Source: Paenibacillus_AR mesotrionivorans (GTDB lineage Bacteria; Bacillota; Bacilli; Paenibacillales; NBRC-103111). Taken from it: a stretch of 64,000 bases of DNA. A program made the translations under genes and the position numbers. Under the pieces are notes generated by a model. It was not told where the DNA came from. It ran no database searches and saw only the letters and a list, made by a program, of their open reading frames with translations. Location of the stretch: NCBI RefSeq assembly GCF_046098205.1, contig NZ_JBJURJ010000002.1, positions 425,338 through 489,337 on the forward strand. Direction: 5' to 3'. Positions 34,854 through 43,269 of this stretch are shown in pieces. How positions within the stretch are numbered: the first letter of the stretch is position 1; each line of letters opens with the position of its first letter.

Positions 34854-34910
34854 TTAGTTGCTGCGAAGGCAATGTACAAAACGAAATCTTCCGTAAGAAA
34901 TAACACCCAT
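34854..34910 (-). CDS. erm leader peptide with Arg-Phe-Arg motif
   Basis: An 18-codon reading frame, MGVISYGRFRFVHCLRSN, with a GGAGGG site 10 nt before the ATG. The Arg-Phe-Arg is a +X+ motif; the Erm(D/K) leader arrests at Arg-Leu-Arg when a macrolide is bound to the ribosome. The last codons contain TTGTACAT, which pairs perfectly with ATGTACAA just after the stop, so a stalled ribosome would change the leader fold. The peptide and its role are inferred from position, motif and pairing. Confidence 0.65.
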   Translation of the reverse strand: MGVISYGRFRFVHCLRSN

Positions 34911-34934
34911 ATGAGAACAACCCTCCGTTCCTCC

Positions 34935-34956
34935 GGGCGTGTTTGCAAACACGCCC
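34935..34956. repeat. 22-bp perfect palindrome before the erm leader
   Basis: A perfect 22-bp palindrome centred on GTTTGCAAAC, with GGGCGT and ACGCCC arms. It lies just upstream of the leader ribosome binding site and would form a 5' hairpin or an operator. A near copy (20 of 22) is at 17107-17128. Confidence 0.6.
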
Positions 34957-34967
34957 TTGATGCTTGC

Positions 34968-34997
34968 AGCATATCATGCCCGTACTGGCGCGGACAA
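34968..34997 (-). promoter_or_regulatory. Candidate erm promoter
   Basis: On the minus strand TTGTCC (34992-34997), an 18-bp spacer and TATGCT (34968-34973). The boxes are weak, but the position fits a transcript that includes the leader peptide. Confidence 0.4.
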
Positions 34998-35009
34998 AGG
35001 AAAGTTTTC

Positions 35010-36095
35010 CTATACCTGTTGTTTCGGCTCCGGCTCCAGCTTAAGGACCTCGGTAAGCATCAAAACCGGCAGCGCTTGGCCGTATGTCATGGGACACAAG
35101 GGAATGCGCCGGTAATCGTCCAACGTCGCTCCCATGCCGGTGCCGTAGGATACCTGCCCCACCGTGCCGTCTTCGCCGATTTCCTGGATCACCGCCAACG
35201 CCGCTTTTTTTCCCACCGTAAGAAAACGGGGCTCCAGATAACCCAGACGGACCGCCTTCAGAATCCCGTAAGCAAATCCCGCGGTACCTGAGGTTTCCAC
35301 ATAGCTGTCCGGATCATCCAGCAGCGTATGCCACATGCCGCCTTCATGCTGGAGCCGCTCCAAAGCAGCAGCCTGGGCCTTGAGGGCGTCAAGCAGGAAC
35401 CATTTGACCCCTGCATCCAGGTCCTCCACAATGTCCAAATAATCCACCACGCCCGCCGTGTACCAGCAATTCCCCCGGGCCCACAGCGCTTCGGCAAAAT
35501 GATGGTGTCCTTGGAAGGTCCAGCCGTGGAACCAAAGCCCGGTTTTGCGGTCGGTCAAATATTTGATATGGACCAGGAACTGCCGTACGGATTCGGCCAG
35601 ATAATCCTCCCGTCCAAACAGCTTGCCCGCCCGGGCCAGGAACAGCACCGTCATAAACAGGGTATCGTCCCACAGCTGTCCATCATTGGCTGCACCGGAC
35701 ACCACATGCTGGAGGCCCCGATCCTCCGTACGCGGCATCTCCTCCATCACCCACTGGGCCCACTCCCGGCACAAAGAAAGGAAATCCTCCCGTCCGGTTT
35801 CCGCGGCCAGGAAGCTTAGGGTCAGCATGGGGCACATGGTGTTGACGTTCTTCTCCGGTAGGCCCCTTCTGATGTTGTCCTCAAACCAGGCGATCAGAAA
35901 ATCCCGTATCTCGGTTTTGCCAGTTTCCCGATAGTAGGCGTACAAGCCGTACAAACCTACTCCCTGAGCCCATTCCCAGGTATCCATACGAATGATACTG
36001 ATGGGGCATTCCTCCTGAAGCCCCGTAACGTTACCCAAATGCTGCATTCTGGCGGCCACCTTATCGGTCAGCGCACAAATGGTGTTTCTGTCCAT
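35010..36095 (-). CDS. Glycoside hydrolase family 88/105 protein (unsaturated rhamnogalacturonyl hydrolase type)
   Basis: A 361-residue protein with the (alpha/alpha)6 pattern of GH88/GH105: DTWEWAQGVGLYGLYAYY, NTMCPMLTLSFLA, ANDGQLWDDTLFM (candidate acid Asp), FQGHHHFAEALWARGNCWY and YVETSGTAGFAYGI. Such enzymes remove unsaturated uronic acid from pectin fragments after lyase action. There is no signal peptide, so it acts in the cytosol on imported oligosaccharides. It is divergent from an AraC regulator that probably controls it. No transporter is adjacent. Confidence 0.87.
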   Translation of the reverse strand: MDRNTICALTDKVAARMQHLGNVTGLQEECPISIIRMDTWEWAQGVGLYGLYAYYRETGKTEIRDFLIAWFEDNIRRGLPEKNVNTMCPMLTLSFLAAETGREDFLSLCREWAQWVMEEMPRTEDRGLQHVVSGAANDGQLWDDTLFMTVLFLARAGKLFGREDYLAESVRQFLVHIKYLTDRKTGLWFHGWTFQGHHHFAEALWARGNCWYTAGVVDYLDIVEDLDAGVKWFLLDALKAQAAALERLQHEGGMWHTLLDDPDSYVETSGTAGFAYGILKAVRLGYLEPRFLTVGKKAALAVIQEIGEDGTVGQVSYGTGMGATLDDYRRIPLCPMTYGQALPVLMLTEVLKLEPEPKQQV

Positions 36096-36209
36096 GTCCT
36101 TCTCCCCTTTGCCTTTCCGGATGGCTTCATTATACCGGGGGCCTGACGATGAATTATTGCATTATTGGAGGTGTTTCTTGCTTTTTTGTGATACGCTTAT
36201 TAAAAAACA

Positions 36210-36267
36210 CCCCCAAAAGTGACGTGAAGCTTTGAAACGAAATCCGGATACTTTTGGGGGAGCCCCC
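36210..36267 (+). repeat. 58-bp hairpin repeat, copy 1
   Basis: CCCCCAAAAGT (36210-36220) pairs with ACTTTTGGGGG (36250-36260), followed by AGCCCCC. GGGGG can pair with either flanking C-run. Copy 2 follows 70 bp later; copies 3 and 4 are at 45079 and 56031. Confidence 0.85.
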
Positions 36268-36279
36268 GACTACATTAAT

Positions 36280-36337
36280 CCCCCAAAAGTGACGTGAAGC
36301 TTCGAAGCGGAATCCGGGTACTTTTGGGGGAGCCCCC
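36280..36337 (+). repeat. 58-bp hairpin repeat, copy 2
   Basis: The same arms at 36280-36290 and 36320-36330, then AGCCCCC. The loop holds the palindrome GCTTCGAAGC. It differs from copy 1 at only a few positions. Confidence 0.85.
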
Positions 36338-36376
36338 TGACAAAATACGCAGGCAGCACCGAAGGGAGACTCCTTT

Positions 36377-37261
36377 GTGGCAATGGACAAAATCAAAAAC
36401 ACCTACACCGAGGATATCCGGCTGGAGCATAATATTGGTGCGGATTGGACCATGGATTATTACCATTTTCATAATGTGTACGAGCTTTATCTGGTGGTGA
36501 CCCCCGGCGCGGAAATGTGGGTGGGCAACAAGCAGTACCTGCTGGCCCCTTATGATCTGCTGCTACTCGGCACGAATGATCTGCACCGCTCCATCATCCA
36601 TGACCGGGCCGGTTATGAACGTTACATTCTTTATTTCAATCCCTTCTATATCACGTCCATGAACACCGGCTCCACCAATCTGCTGGAAAGCTACATGCGC
36701 CTCCGGGCAAGCGGCAGCCACCGGATCAATCTGGGACGGGAGTGTGCAGCCCGGCTTGCGGGCATGCTTGAAGAGCTCGGGGCGCTAGTGAAGCAAACCA
36801 GCTACGGGTCCGATGTCCGGATGCGGATCCAACTGGCTCTGATCCTTCTGGATCTGGAGGAGCTGACGCGACCGGGAGCTGCCCGGGGAGAAAGCCCGGA
36901 GCAGGAGCCTCCCGGATACCCGCTGTTGAAGCCGGTTCTGGATTATGTGGAGGCCCATTATCCCGAAGAGCTCAGCACGGAGGAAACAGGGCGGCTGTTC
37001 GGGTTTAACCGGCATCAGTTGAACGAGCTGTTCCGCAATATGACGGGGTTGTCCTTCCACCAATACCTGGTTCAGTTTCGCATCGTAAAAGCCAAGGAGC
37101 TGCTGGAGGCGGGCAGCATCTCCACCACTGAGGCTTGCCTCGAAAGCGGCTTCCGAGACTACTCCCACTTCATCCGCACCTTTAAGGAGCTGGTGGGCAT
37201 GCCGCCGGGCAAATACGCCAAACAAGCCGCCGCCGGAAAGTGGCAGCCGCCTGGGGTATAG
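36377..37261 (+). CDS. AraC family transcriptional regulator
   Basis: 294 residues: an N-terminal cupin-like sensor (DYYHFHNVYELYLVV, YLLAPYDLLLLGTNDLH) and two C-terminal helix-turn-helix units from about residue 195 (STEETGRLFGFNRHQLNELFRNMTG and ISTTEACLESGFRDYSHFIRTFKEL, read in parts). The type is common for sugar utilisation control. It is divergent from the GH105 gene, a likely target. GTG 36377 and ATG 36383 are both possible; GGGAG is 9 nt before the GTG. Confidence 0.88.
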   Translation: MAMDKIKNTYTEDIRLEHNIGADWTMDYYHFHNVYELYLVVTPGAEMWVGNKQYLLAPYDLLLLGTNDLHRSIIHDRAGYERYILYFNPFYITSMNTGSTNLLESYMRLRASGSHRINLGRECAARLAGMLEELGALVKQTSYGSDVRMRIQLALILLDLEELTRPGAARGESPEQEPPGYPLLKPVLDYVEAHYPEELSTEETGRLFGFNRHQLNELFRNMTGLSFHQYLVQFRIVKAKELLEAGSISTTEACLESGFRDYSHFIRTFKELVGMPPGKYAKQAAAGKWQPPGV

Positions 37262-37389
37262 GGGCGGGACAGGCCTCGGAAACCGGGCGGCAGCGAACGC
37301 CGGAATGAGCCGGCGCACGGGATGAGGCTGCGTCTGGCAACCGACTGGAGGCGACGGACTGGAGGCACCGCCACATGGAATGGGCTGGA

Positions 37390-37610
37390 TTGCGTTTAGC
37401 GGCCGCACGTTCGTCCCCCGCGCTTGTCCCCGCGATTTCTCCCACGTTCATCTCCCGCTCGTGCCTCGTCCATCCCCCGTTTGTCCCCGCGTTCATCTCC
37501 CGCTCGTGCCTCGTTCGTCCCCACGCTTGTCTCCACGTTCGTCCCCGTGCTTTTCCCTCGTTTGTCTCCGCGATTTCCCCCACGTTTGTCCCCGCATTTT
37601 ACCCTTCTCT
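37390..37610 (+). repeat. Degenerate GTCCCCGCG-type repeat array
   Basis: A pyrimidine-rich stretch of many imperfect copies of a CGTTTGTCCCCGCG-like unit, including a ~25-bp segment repeated 45 bp apart (37445 and 37490). No convincing gene covers it. It directly precedes FFRR element D. Confidence 0.7.
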
Positions 37611-37614
37611 CTGG

Positions 37615-37801
37615 CTAACGGCGGCCACAGCCGTTATTTGCCGCAAATCCGCCTCGTTCAAAATCTAACGGCGGCCAGCGCTCTTATTTCGGATAGAAGC
37701 GGCCAAAACCGCCTGTTTGGAGTCCAATAAGAGCGCTCACTTCCGTTAGATTTTGTGAACCCCCGTTTTGTCCAGAATAGCGGCTGTGGCTTCCGTTAGA
37801 A
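37615..37801 (+). repeat. FFRR intergenic element D
   Basis: F1 (37615-37640) and F2 (37664-37690) are 49 bp apart; R1 (37726-37752) and R2 (37776-37801) are 50 bp apart. Units begin with TCTAACGG and end with CCGTTATT or similar. F1 best matches R2 (shared GCCACAGCCG) and F2 best matches R1 (shared AGCGCTCTTATT), so the arms pair in a nested way. Confidence 0.8.
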
Positions 37802-37942
37802 AATCTCCCTGCACCTCCTCACGATACGAAACGGCAAAATGCAAAGAATTTTGCTCCGTTCTGTTTCAAATTAAATTAAAACGGGTAATGAATAGGAGTT
37901 TTGCACCCAGATCCGCTTCAGACCATGGAAGGAGGCGACTGA

Positions 37943-39085
37943 ATGAAAGCTCTTATTTGGCTGTTGTTAAGCGCACTATTCGGATTCCCCGCCACAACAG
38001 ACTACAATGCATCAATGTCAGACATTCCGTTGCCGTCCGCCACCTCTGCAGCGTCACCTGCAGAACCATCAGGCCCGGCAGCCACACCGTCACCAACCGT
38101 CACCCCGTCTCCCGCATCATCCCCATCGGGCACACCCTCGGGAGGAGGCGGACCAGGAGGCTCCTGGGTTGGCGGAGGAGGCTCAGCCCCAAGCACCCCG
38201 TCCCCATCATCGTCTGCCACCACTGGGACACCGACGGCAACGGCAACGCCATCACCGTCAGCAACTTCTCCTGCTGCTTCCCCCGCCGCTCCGGTAGGCG
38301 GAATTCTGAAGGAGGAAGCGATCTCCACGTCACCCGATGTCCGCAAGCTGACCTTTAAGAGCAACGCGTTGGGTAAAGACAAGCGCTTCAACATCTACCT
38401 GCCCCCGGGTTATGCCGACGGAAGCGATGCTTATCCTGTGTTGTACATGCTTCACGGCACAGGCGGCAATGAAAACCAGTGGATGCCTGACCTGGGACTG
38501 GACAAAGCCGCGGATAAGCTCATCAGCGAAGAGCGTATCCGTCCGATGATTATTGTGACGCCTGTATTTGATTTCAGCTACGGCATTAATACGGAGATCA
38601 AGGGCTCTTACGGCGATTACATCACCAAGGACCTTGTCGCTTTTGTCGATAAGCACTTCCGTACCCTGGCCTCCCGGGAAAACCGGTACATAGGAGGTTT
38701 GTCCATGGGCGGTTTTGCGGCGCTGAACAATGCCTTCCAGCACCCCGATCTTTACAGCAAGGTGGGCGGTCACAGCCCCGCGCTGTGGATGGACTATTGG
38801 GCGGACACAGGAGACTTGAAGGATTGGCTCTACCCGGATGAAGCAGCCCGGAAAACCCGGGACCCGCTGTCCCTGGCGGAGACCCTGACCTTCGATAACC
38901 TCTCCGTATTCCTCGACTCCGGCAAAAATGACGGCTACCGCTTCTACGAGGGTTCGGAGTTGCTCTATAACAAGCTGCTGCAAAAAGGCACCGACGTGCA
39001 ATACCACCTTTGGGAGGGTGAGCACACCAAGGACTATTGGAGCAGCCATGTCGAGGATTATTTGTTGTTCTTCGGTGGCAAATAG
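37943..39085 (+). CDS. Secreted alpha/beta-hydrolase esterase with Pro/Ser/Thr linker
   Basis: 380 residues. The N-terminus is a likely signal peptide (MKALIWLLLSALFGFPATT). Residues ~28-118 are a low-complexity Pro/Ser/Thr/Gly linker. The catalytic domain is of the esterase D/feruloyl esterase type (PF00756): FNIYLPPGYADG, YMLHGTGGNENQW (oxyanion region), the nucleophile elbow YIGGLSMGGFAAL (Ser about residue 252) and HLWEGEHTKDYW (catalytic His). It probably removes acyl groups from plant polysaccharides outside the cell. GGAAGGAGG precedes the ATG. Confidence 0.85.
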   Translation: MKALIWLLLSALFGFPATTDYNASMSDIPLPSATSAASPAEPSGPAATPSPTVTPSPASSPSGTPSGGGGPGGSWVGGGGSAPSTPSPSSSATTGTPTATATPSPSATSPAASPAAPVGGILKEEAISTSPDVRKLTFKSNALGKDKRFNIYLPPGYADGSDAYPVLYMLHGTGGNENQWMPDLGLDKAADKLISEERIRPMIIVTPVFDFSYGINTEIKGSYGDYITKDLVAFVDKHFRTLASRENRYIGGLSMGGFAALNNAFQHPDLYSKVGGHSPALWMDYWADTGDLKDWLYPDEAARKTRDPLSLAETLTFDNLSVFLDSGKNDGYRFYEGSELLYNKLLQKGTDVQYHLWEGEHTKDYWSSHVEDYLLFFGGK

Positions 39086-39139
39086 CGCCTGCTTCGCATT
39101 CTGCTACAAAGCGGAGTCCGCGGCGGCTGCGGTTTTCAG

Positions 39140-39325
39140 CTAACGGAACTATCCGACTCTTAGAAGCGGAATCCGGCGAGTTTCTCAAAATAACGGAACT
39201 ATGCGGCTCTTAGCGCCTCCAAAATGACCAAACCGTGCACCAAAGCTGCTCTAAGAGCTGCTGAGTTCCGTCAAAACTCAAAACTACCTGTTTCCACCAC
39301 GTAAGAGCTGCTGAGTTCCGTTAGA
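39140..39325 (+). repeat. FFRR intergenic element E
   Basis: F1 at 39140 and F2 at 39191 share TAACGGAACTAT and CTCTTAG, 50 bp apart. R1 at 39251 and R2 at 39301 share TAAGAGCTGCTGAGTTCCGT, exactly 50 bp apart. It lies between the esterase gene and its terminator. Confidence 0.8.
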
Positions 39326-39398
39326 AGTCCAGCCTGCACAATCAACTCCGAGTCTCGCTACAAGCGCAGCCACTAGAATGTTTTGCTTGTCCCCCAAA

Positions 39399-39448
39399 CC
39401 AACTTGTTTATTGAGCTCCAGCAGCCCACTAAACGAGTTGGTTTTTTT
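39399..39448 (+). terminator. Terminator before the TetR-ABC operon
   Basis: CCAACTTGTTTA (39399-39410) pairs with TAAACGAGTTGG (39430-39441), one mismatch, followed by seven T. It separates the esterase and TetR transcripts. Confidence 0.82.
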
Positions 39449-39460
39449 CGTTGCAACCCC

Positions 39461-39510
39461 TTGACCGAATCGGTTTATGGAGCTATGATTAGCCCATCGA
39501 CCGATTCGGT
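39461..39510 (+). promoter_or_regulatory. Promoter and twin operators of the TetR-ABC operon
   Basis: TTGACC (39461-39466), a 17-bp spacer and TATGAT (39484-39489). Two perfect dyads, ACCGAATCGGT (39464-39474) and ACCGATTCGGT (39500-39510), lie on the -35 and just after the start point, 36 bp apart. They suit binding by the TetR protein encoded next. Confidence 0.82.
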
Positions 39511-39535
39511 CTATTCTGTTTACAGCGAGGTGCAC

Positions 39536-40159
39536 ATGTTGGAGAAATTCGAAAGCCTGCCGGCGGAGAAGCAGAACGCTATCCTGAACGGAGCCATGAG
39601 CTGCTTCGCCGCCAACGGCTACAAAAAAGCCTCCGCCAGCGACATTGCCGGTGCGGCAGGCATATCCAAGGCCATGGTTTTCCATTATTTCGGCACCAAA
39701 AAAGCCCTTTACCTCTACCTGGTCGATTTCTGCTGCCAGATGATGGTGGGTGAAATCCGGGAGAGACTGGACCCGGCCGTCACCGATTTTTTTGACCGGA
39801 TCAAACAAGCAACAACGATCAAGCTGTCGGTGCTGGGGAAACATCCCGCTATGCTGGGATTTTTGGAGGGCACCTATTTTGAGACGGATGAAGAGGTGAG
39901 AGGGGCTGTTCAAGCCTACTATGCCCAAGAGGAATGGGAGCAGGTCCGGACCAGGATGACCCTGGAGAACCTGGATGTGTCCAAGTTCAAGGACACTGCC
40001 GACCCGGCGCTGGTGCTGAAGCTGCTGGTACGGTTTGCCTACGGATATCTCAACATGACGAATGGCAAGCTGGATCTGGAGCTGGACAGCATGCTTCGGG
40101 AGTTTGAGGCGTGTATGGCCCTAATGAAAACCCATCTGTACAAACCCGAATATCTGTAA
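39536..40159 (+). CDS. TetR/AcrR family regulator of an ABC-2 transporter
   Basis: 207 residues. The helix-turn-helix is at residues 10-55 (AILNGAMSCFAANGYKKAS, then DIAGAAGISKAMVFHYFGTKKALY). The C-terminal domain is of the longer TetR type. The ATG at 39536 has GAGGTG nearby; a longer frame would start inside the terminator. The ABC genes follow 28 bp downstream, and paired operators at its promoter point to autorepression. Confidence 0.9.
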   Translation: MLEKFESLPAEKQNAILNGAMSCFAANGYKKASASDIAGAAGISKAMVFHYFGTKKALYLYLVDFCCQMMVGEIRERLDPAVTDFFDRIKQATTIKLSVLGKHPAMLGFLEGTYFETDEEVRGAVQAYYAQEEWEQVRTRMTLENLDVSKFKDTADPALVLKLLVRFAYGYLNMTNGKLDLELDSMLREFEACMALMKTHLYKPEYL

Positions 40160-40187
40160 AGCGTCCACATTGAGGGAGGTACTTTCT

Positions 40188-41069
40188 ATGAATGCCATCG
40201 AAACCAGAAGCCTGACCAAACAATACGGAGGAGCAAGAGGCATTTCCGACGTGAATCTGAGCGTGGCGGAGGGTGAGGTTTTCGGCTTTATCGGCCCTAA
40301 CGGCGCGGGCAAATCCACCACCATCCGGACCCTGCTGGGACTTATCTCCCCCACCTCCGGCAGCGCCTTCATCTTTGGCAAAAGCTGTGCCGAACACCCG
40401 GACACCCGCCGCGAGGTGGGGTATTTGCCCTCCGAGGTATTCTACTATGACCGCATGCGGGTAGGCGAGCTGCTCCAATACTCCGCCAGCTTCTACAAAA
40501 AGGACTGCAAACAGCGGATCGCCCAGCTAGCAGAGGTGATGGATCTGGATTTGAAGAAACGGATTGACGATCTGTCCTTCGGTAATAAGAAAAAGGTGGG
40601 CATTGTCCAGGGGCTGCTCCACGAGCCCAAACTCATTATTCTGGATGAGCCTACCAGCGGCTTGGATCCGTTGATGCAGCAGCGTTTTTTCGAGCTGATT
40701 GCGGAGGAAAACCGGAAGGGTGCGACTGTTTTTTTCTCCAGCCATATCTTAAGCGAGGTTCAGCGGCTGTGTGACCGGGTGGCTTTTATCAAGGACGGGA
40801 AAATCATCAAGCAGGAAAAGGTCAGCATTCTCCAGGAAAACAGCTACAAGAAATTCGCACTGGAGGCCAAAGCTCCTATCGGGCAAAATCTCCAGCACCT
40901 GGAGGGGGTCAGCGGCTTCACCGCCAAGGATAAGGTTGCCAGCTTTATGTTCAAGGGCAATCTCAACGCCATGATGAAGGAAATTGCCGGCATGGAGCTG
41001 AGTAATATTTCCATCACGGAGCCGGATCTGGAGGAAATCTTCCTGCATTATTACGAAAAGGAGGAATAA
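40188..41069 (+). CDS. ABC transporter ATP-binding protein (ABC-2 type)
   Basis: A 293-residue ATPase: Walker A GPNGAGKST (about residue 38), signature DLSFGNKKK (divergent from LSGGQ), Walker B LIILDEPTSGLDP and the C-terminal BcrA-type extension. It powers the two permeases that follow in a TetR-ATPase-permease-permease operon. The ATG at 40188 follows GGGAGG. The substrate is unknown; bacitracin-type or drug efflux is typical of relatives. Confidence 0.9.
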   Translation: MNAIETRSLTKQYGGARGISDVNLSVAEGEVFGFIGPNGAGKSTTIRTLLGLISPTSGSAFIFGKSCAEHPDTRREVGYLPSEVFYYDRMRVGELLQYSASFYKKDCKQRIAQLAEVMDLDLKKRIDDLSFGNKKKVGIVQGLLHEPKLIILDEPTSGLDPLMQQRFFELIAEENRKGATVFFSSHILSEVQRLCDRVAFIKDGKIIKQEKVSILQENSYKKFALEAKAPIGQNLQHLEGVSGFTAKDKVASFMFKGNLNAMMKEIAGMELSNISITEPDLEEIFLHYYEKEE

Positions 41070-41074
41070 GCAGC

Positions 41075-41875
41075 ATGAACATGTTTCTCCACGAGTTGAA
41101 GGCCATGCGGAAGTCCACACTCATCTGGATCTGCGCGCTGATCGGCATGACCGCTCTCTATATGTCCATCTACCCCTCTATGACTGTAGATGCAGAAAGC
41201 TTCCGGAAGCTGCTGGCAGGTTACCCGCCGTCCGTAAGGGCCATGCTCGGTATCCGGCTGGAATCCATCACCTCCATGCTGGGGTTTTACTCCTTTATAT
41301 TTTCCTTTATCGTTCTGGGCGGGGCTATCCAAGCCATGATTATGGGGGTATCCATTCTCTCCAAGGAAACCCGGGAACGGACGGCAGATTTCCTGCTGGT
41401 GAAGCCCGTTTCCCGGCAATCCATTGTGACGGCGAAGCTGCTGGCGGCAGGGACTGTCCTATTCATAACCAACGCAGTGTTCTACGCGGCGGCTGCCGGT
41501 ATGGCCGGGTTAGCAGCGAAGGAGGCCTTTGACCATTGGGTATTCTTCCTGATCAATCTGACGCTGTTTTTTGTCCAGCTGATCTTCCTTGCCCTGGGTG
41601 CCGCAGTTTCGGTTTTCTTCAATAAGCTAAAAGGTGTGCTGCCGATCTCTCTTGGTGTGGTCTTCGGGCTGTACGTGGTCGGTGCGCTGATGGCCGCCGA
41701 TGATTCCAGCAGCGCAGCCAGAGTTTTATCCCCGTTCCAATACTTCAGCCCCGCTTATGTGGTGGAGCATGCAGGTTATGAAACGCCCTTCCTGCTGCTG
41801 GGCGCGGTTGTCGTGGCCATCGGTGCGGCCTTGACCTATTTCATCTACATCCGCAAGGATATCCATGCCGTCTGA
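41075..41875 (+). CDS. ABC-2 permease subunit 1
   Basis: A 266-residue protein with about six membrane helices. It starts MNMFLHELKAMRKSTLIWIC, typical of ABC-2 permeases, and has the conserved SKETRERTADFLLVKPVSR loop. It begins 5 bp after the ATPase stop codon, with GGAGG upstream. It resembles the next gene, suggesting a duplicated pair that forms a heterodimeric channel. Confidence 0.88.
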   Translation: MNMFLHELKAMRKSTLIWICALIGMTALYMSIYPSMTVDAESFRKLLAGYPPSVRAMLGIRLESITSMLGFYSFIFSFIVLGGAIQAMIMGVSILSKETRERTADFLLVKPVSRQSIVTAKLLAAGTVLFITNAVFYAAAAGMAGLAAKEAFDHWVFFLINLTLFFVQLIFLALGAAVSVFFNKLKGVLPISLGVVFGLYVVGALMAADDSSSAARVLSPFQYFSPAYVVEHAGYETPFLLLGAVVVAIGAALTYFIYIRKDIHAV

Positions 41876-41909
41876 CACGGCGGCCAGCGGAATACGGGAG
41901 GATATGTAT

Positions 41910-42704
41910 ATGAATGTGTTTATAAGAGAGCTGAAGGCCAACCGGAAGTCCCTGATCATTTGGTGCGTCTGCATGGCGCTGCTTATCCTGTCCGGGATGG
42001 GGAAATATACGGCTTATTCCTCCGGGAGCGAAGGAGCCCAGGCCTTGGCGGACTTGCCCCAGACACTGAAGTCGCTGTTGGGGATGGGATCTTTTGATGT
42101 GACCACCATGACCGGGTTCTTCGCCCTGCTGTTCCTCTATATCGAAATTGTGGCGGGCATTCACGCCGTGCTGCTGGGCAGCGGCATTCTGGCCAAGGAG
42201 GAACGGGATAAAACCACGGAATTCCTCATGACGCGGCCTCTGTCCCGGACCTCCATCGTCTGTGCCAAATTAGGCGCCGCCCTGGTGAATGTGGTGGTGC
42301 TGAATCTGGTATCGTTGGGCTCTTCCCTGGCCGCGGTTTCCGCCTATAACAAGGGGCCCGATATCTCCGGTGAAATCGCCGTGTTTCTCTTCAGCATGCT
42401 GTTGGTCCAGTTGGTTTTCCTCACCCTGGGGATGCTGCTGGCCGCTGTGCTGCGCAATGCCAAAACCTCCGGTTCCATCTCCGCAGGAGTGCTGATGGCC
42501 GCCTTCGTTATCTACGAATTTACAGAGCTGAACCAAAGCCTGCGGTTTCTCAACATCCTGACACCCTTCAAATATTTCAGCTACGCCGATATGGCGGAGG
42601 GGATGGGCCTTCATCCCGGCATTGCGGCGGTTTCGCTGTTGCTGTCAGCCACCTTTGCTTGGGGCGCCATCTATTTTTACCGGAGGCGGGACTTGGGTGT
42701 GTAA
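41910..42704 (+). CDS. ABC-2 permease subunit 2
   Basis: A 264-residue paralogue of the preceding permease (MNVFIRELKANRKSLIIW, and AKEERDKTTEFLMTRPLSRT in the matching loop). The ATG at 41910 is chosen because GGGAGG lies 8 nt upstream; an in-frame ATG two codons earlier is too close. It ends the TetR-ABC operon. No clear terminator was found after it. Confidence 0.88.
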   Translation: MNVFIRELKANRKSLIIWCVCMALLILSGMGKYTAYSSGSEGAQALADLPQTLKSLLGMGSFDVTTMTGFFALLFLYIEIVAGIHAVLLGSGILAKEERDKTTEFLMTRPLSRTSIVCAKLGAALVNVVVLNLVSLGSSLAAVSAYNKGPDISGEIAVFLFSMLLVQLVFLTLGMLLAAVLRNAKTSGSISAGVLMAAFVIYEFTELNQSLRFLNILTPFKYFSYADMAEGMGLHPGIAAVSLLLSATFAWGAIYFYRRRDLGV

Positions 42705-42785
42705 GAAAACATCTGGTTTCTCTGGCTATATCTGAACATTTCAGCCCATTCACTAATTAAGTGTAATGTTTTTTCACATATTATC

Positions 42786-42813
42786 TTGACACCCTGCTAT
42801 TAATAGCTATAAT
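42786..42813 (+). promoter_or_regulatory. Strong promoter of the DUF2294 gene
   Basis: TTGACA (42786-42791), a 16-bp spacer and TATAAT (42808-42813), both perfect. Downstream, TTACAT is repeated 10 bp apart around 42850-42864. Confidence 0.75.
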
Positions 42814-42891
42814 AAAACTAACAAACGGCAACAACCTATCAATATAAGTTACATTATCTTACATGTTTTCTCTCCGTAAGGGTGTGAAGTG

Positions 42892-43269
42892 ATGGGACTA
42901 TCGGAAGGCGAAGCCAAACAGGAGATTCTGAGGATTTACAACGCGATCAATAAACGGATTTTTAACGTGGGTGTAAAACAGCAGAAGGTGGATTTCGTCG
43001 ATAACAAGATTCTGATCATGTCCCTGAACAGCAGAGTTCCGGTCCTGAAGCTGCTGGACGGCGATCACCCCTTTGCCACCCGCCAGATTGATTATCTTCT
43101 GTTCCAGCAATTCAAGAAGCAGATCACGCAGGCCTTGGAGGAGCGATTCCAACTGAATATTCTTGCCATACTCAAAGACTATGATCCTGAGACCGAATTT
43201 TCCGGTACGATTATCGTCTTGGAGCGTGACATCAGCGCATGCCTGAACGAATCAACCGAACTCCTCTAA
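42892..43269 (+). CDS. DUF2294 domain-containing protein
   Basis: A 125-residue protein with the DUF2294 pattern (EAKQEILRIYNAINKRIFNVGVKQQKVDF, read in parts; then LEERFQLNILAILKDYDPETEFSGTIIVLER). Proteins of this family are often annotated as related to Na-translocating decarboxylases, but their function is not established. The ATG at 42892 has AAGGGTG 7 nt upstream. A perfect sigma-A promoter suggests high expression. The gap 43270-43379 has short hairpins but no riboswitch I can recognise. Confidence 0.8.
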   Translation: MGLSEGEAKQEILRIYNAINKRIFNVGVKQQKVDFVDNKILIMSLNSRVPVLKLLDGDHPFATRQIDYLLFQQFKKQITQALEERFQLNILAILKDYDPETEFSGTIIVLERDISACLNESTELL

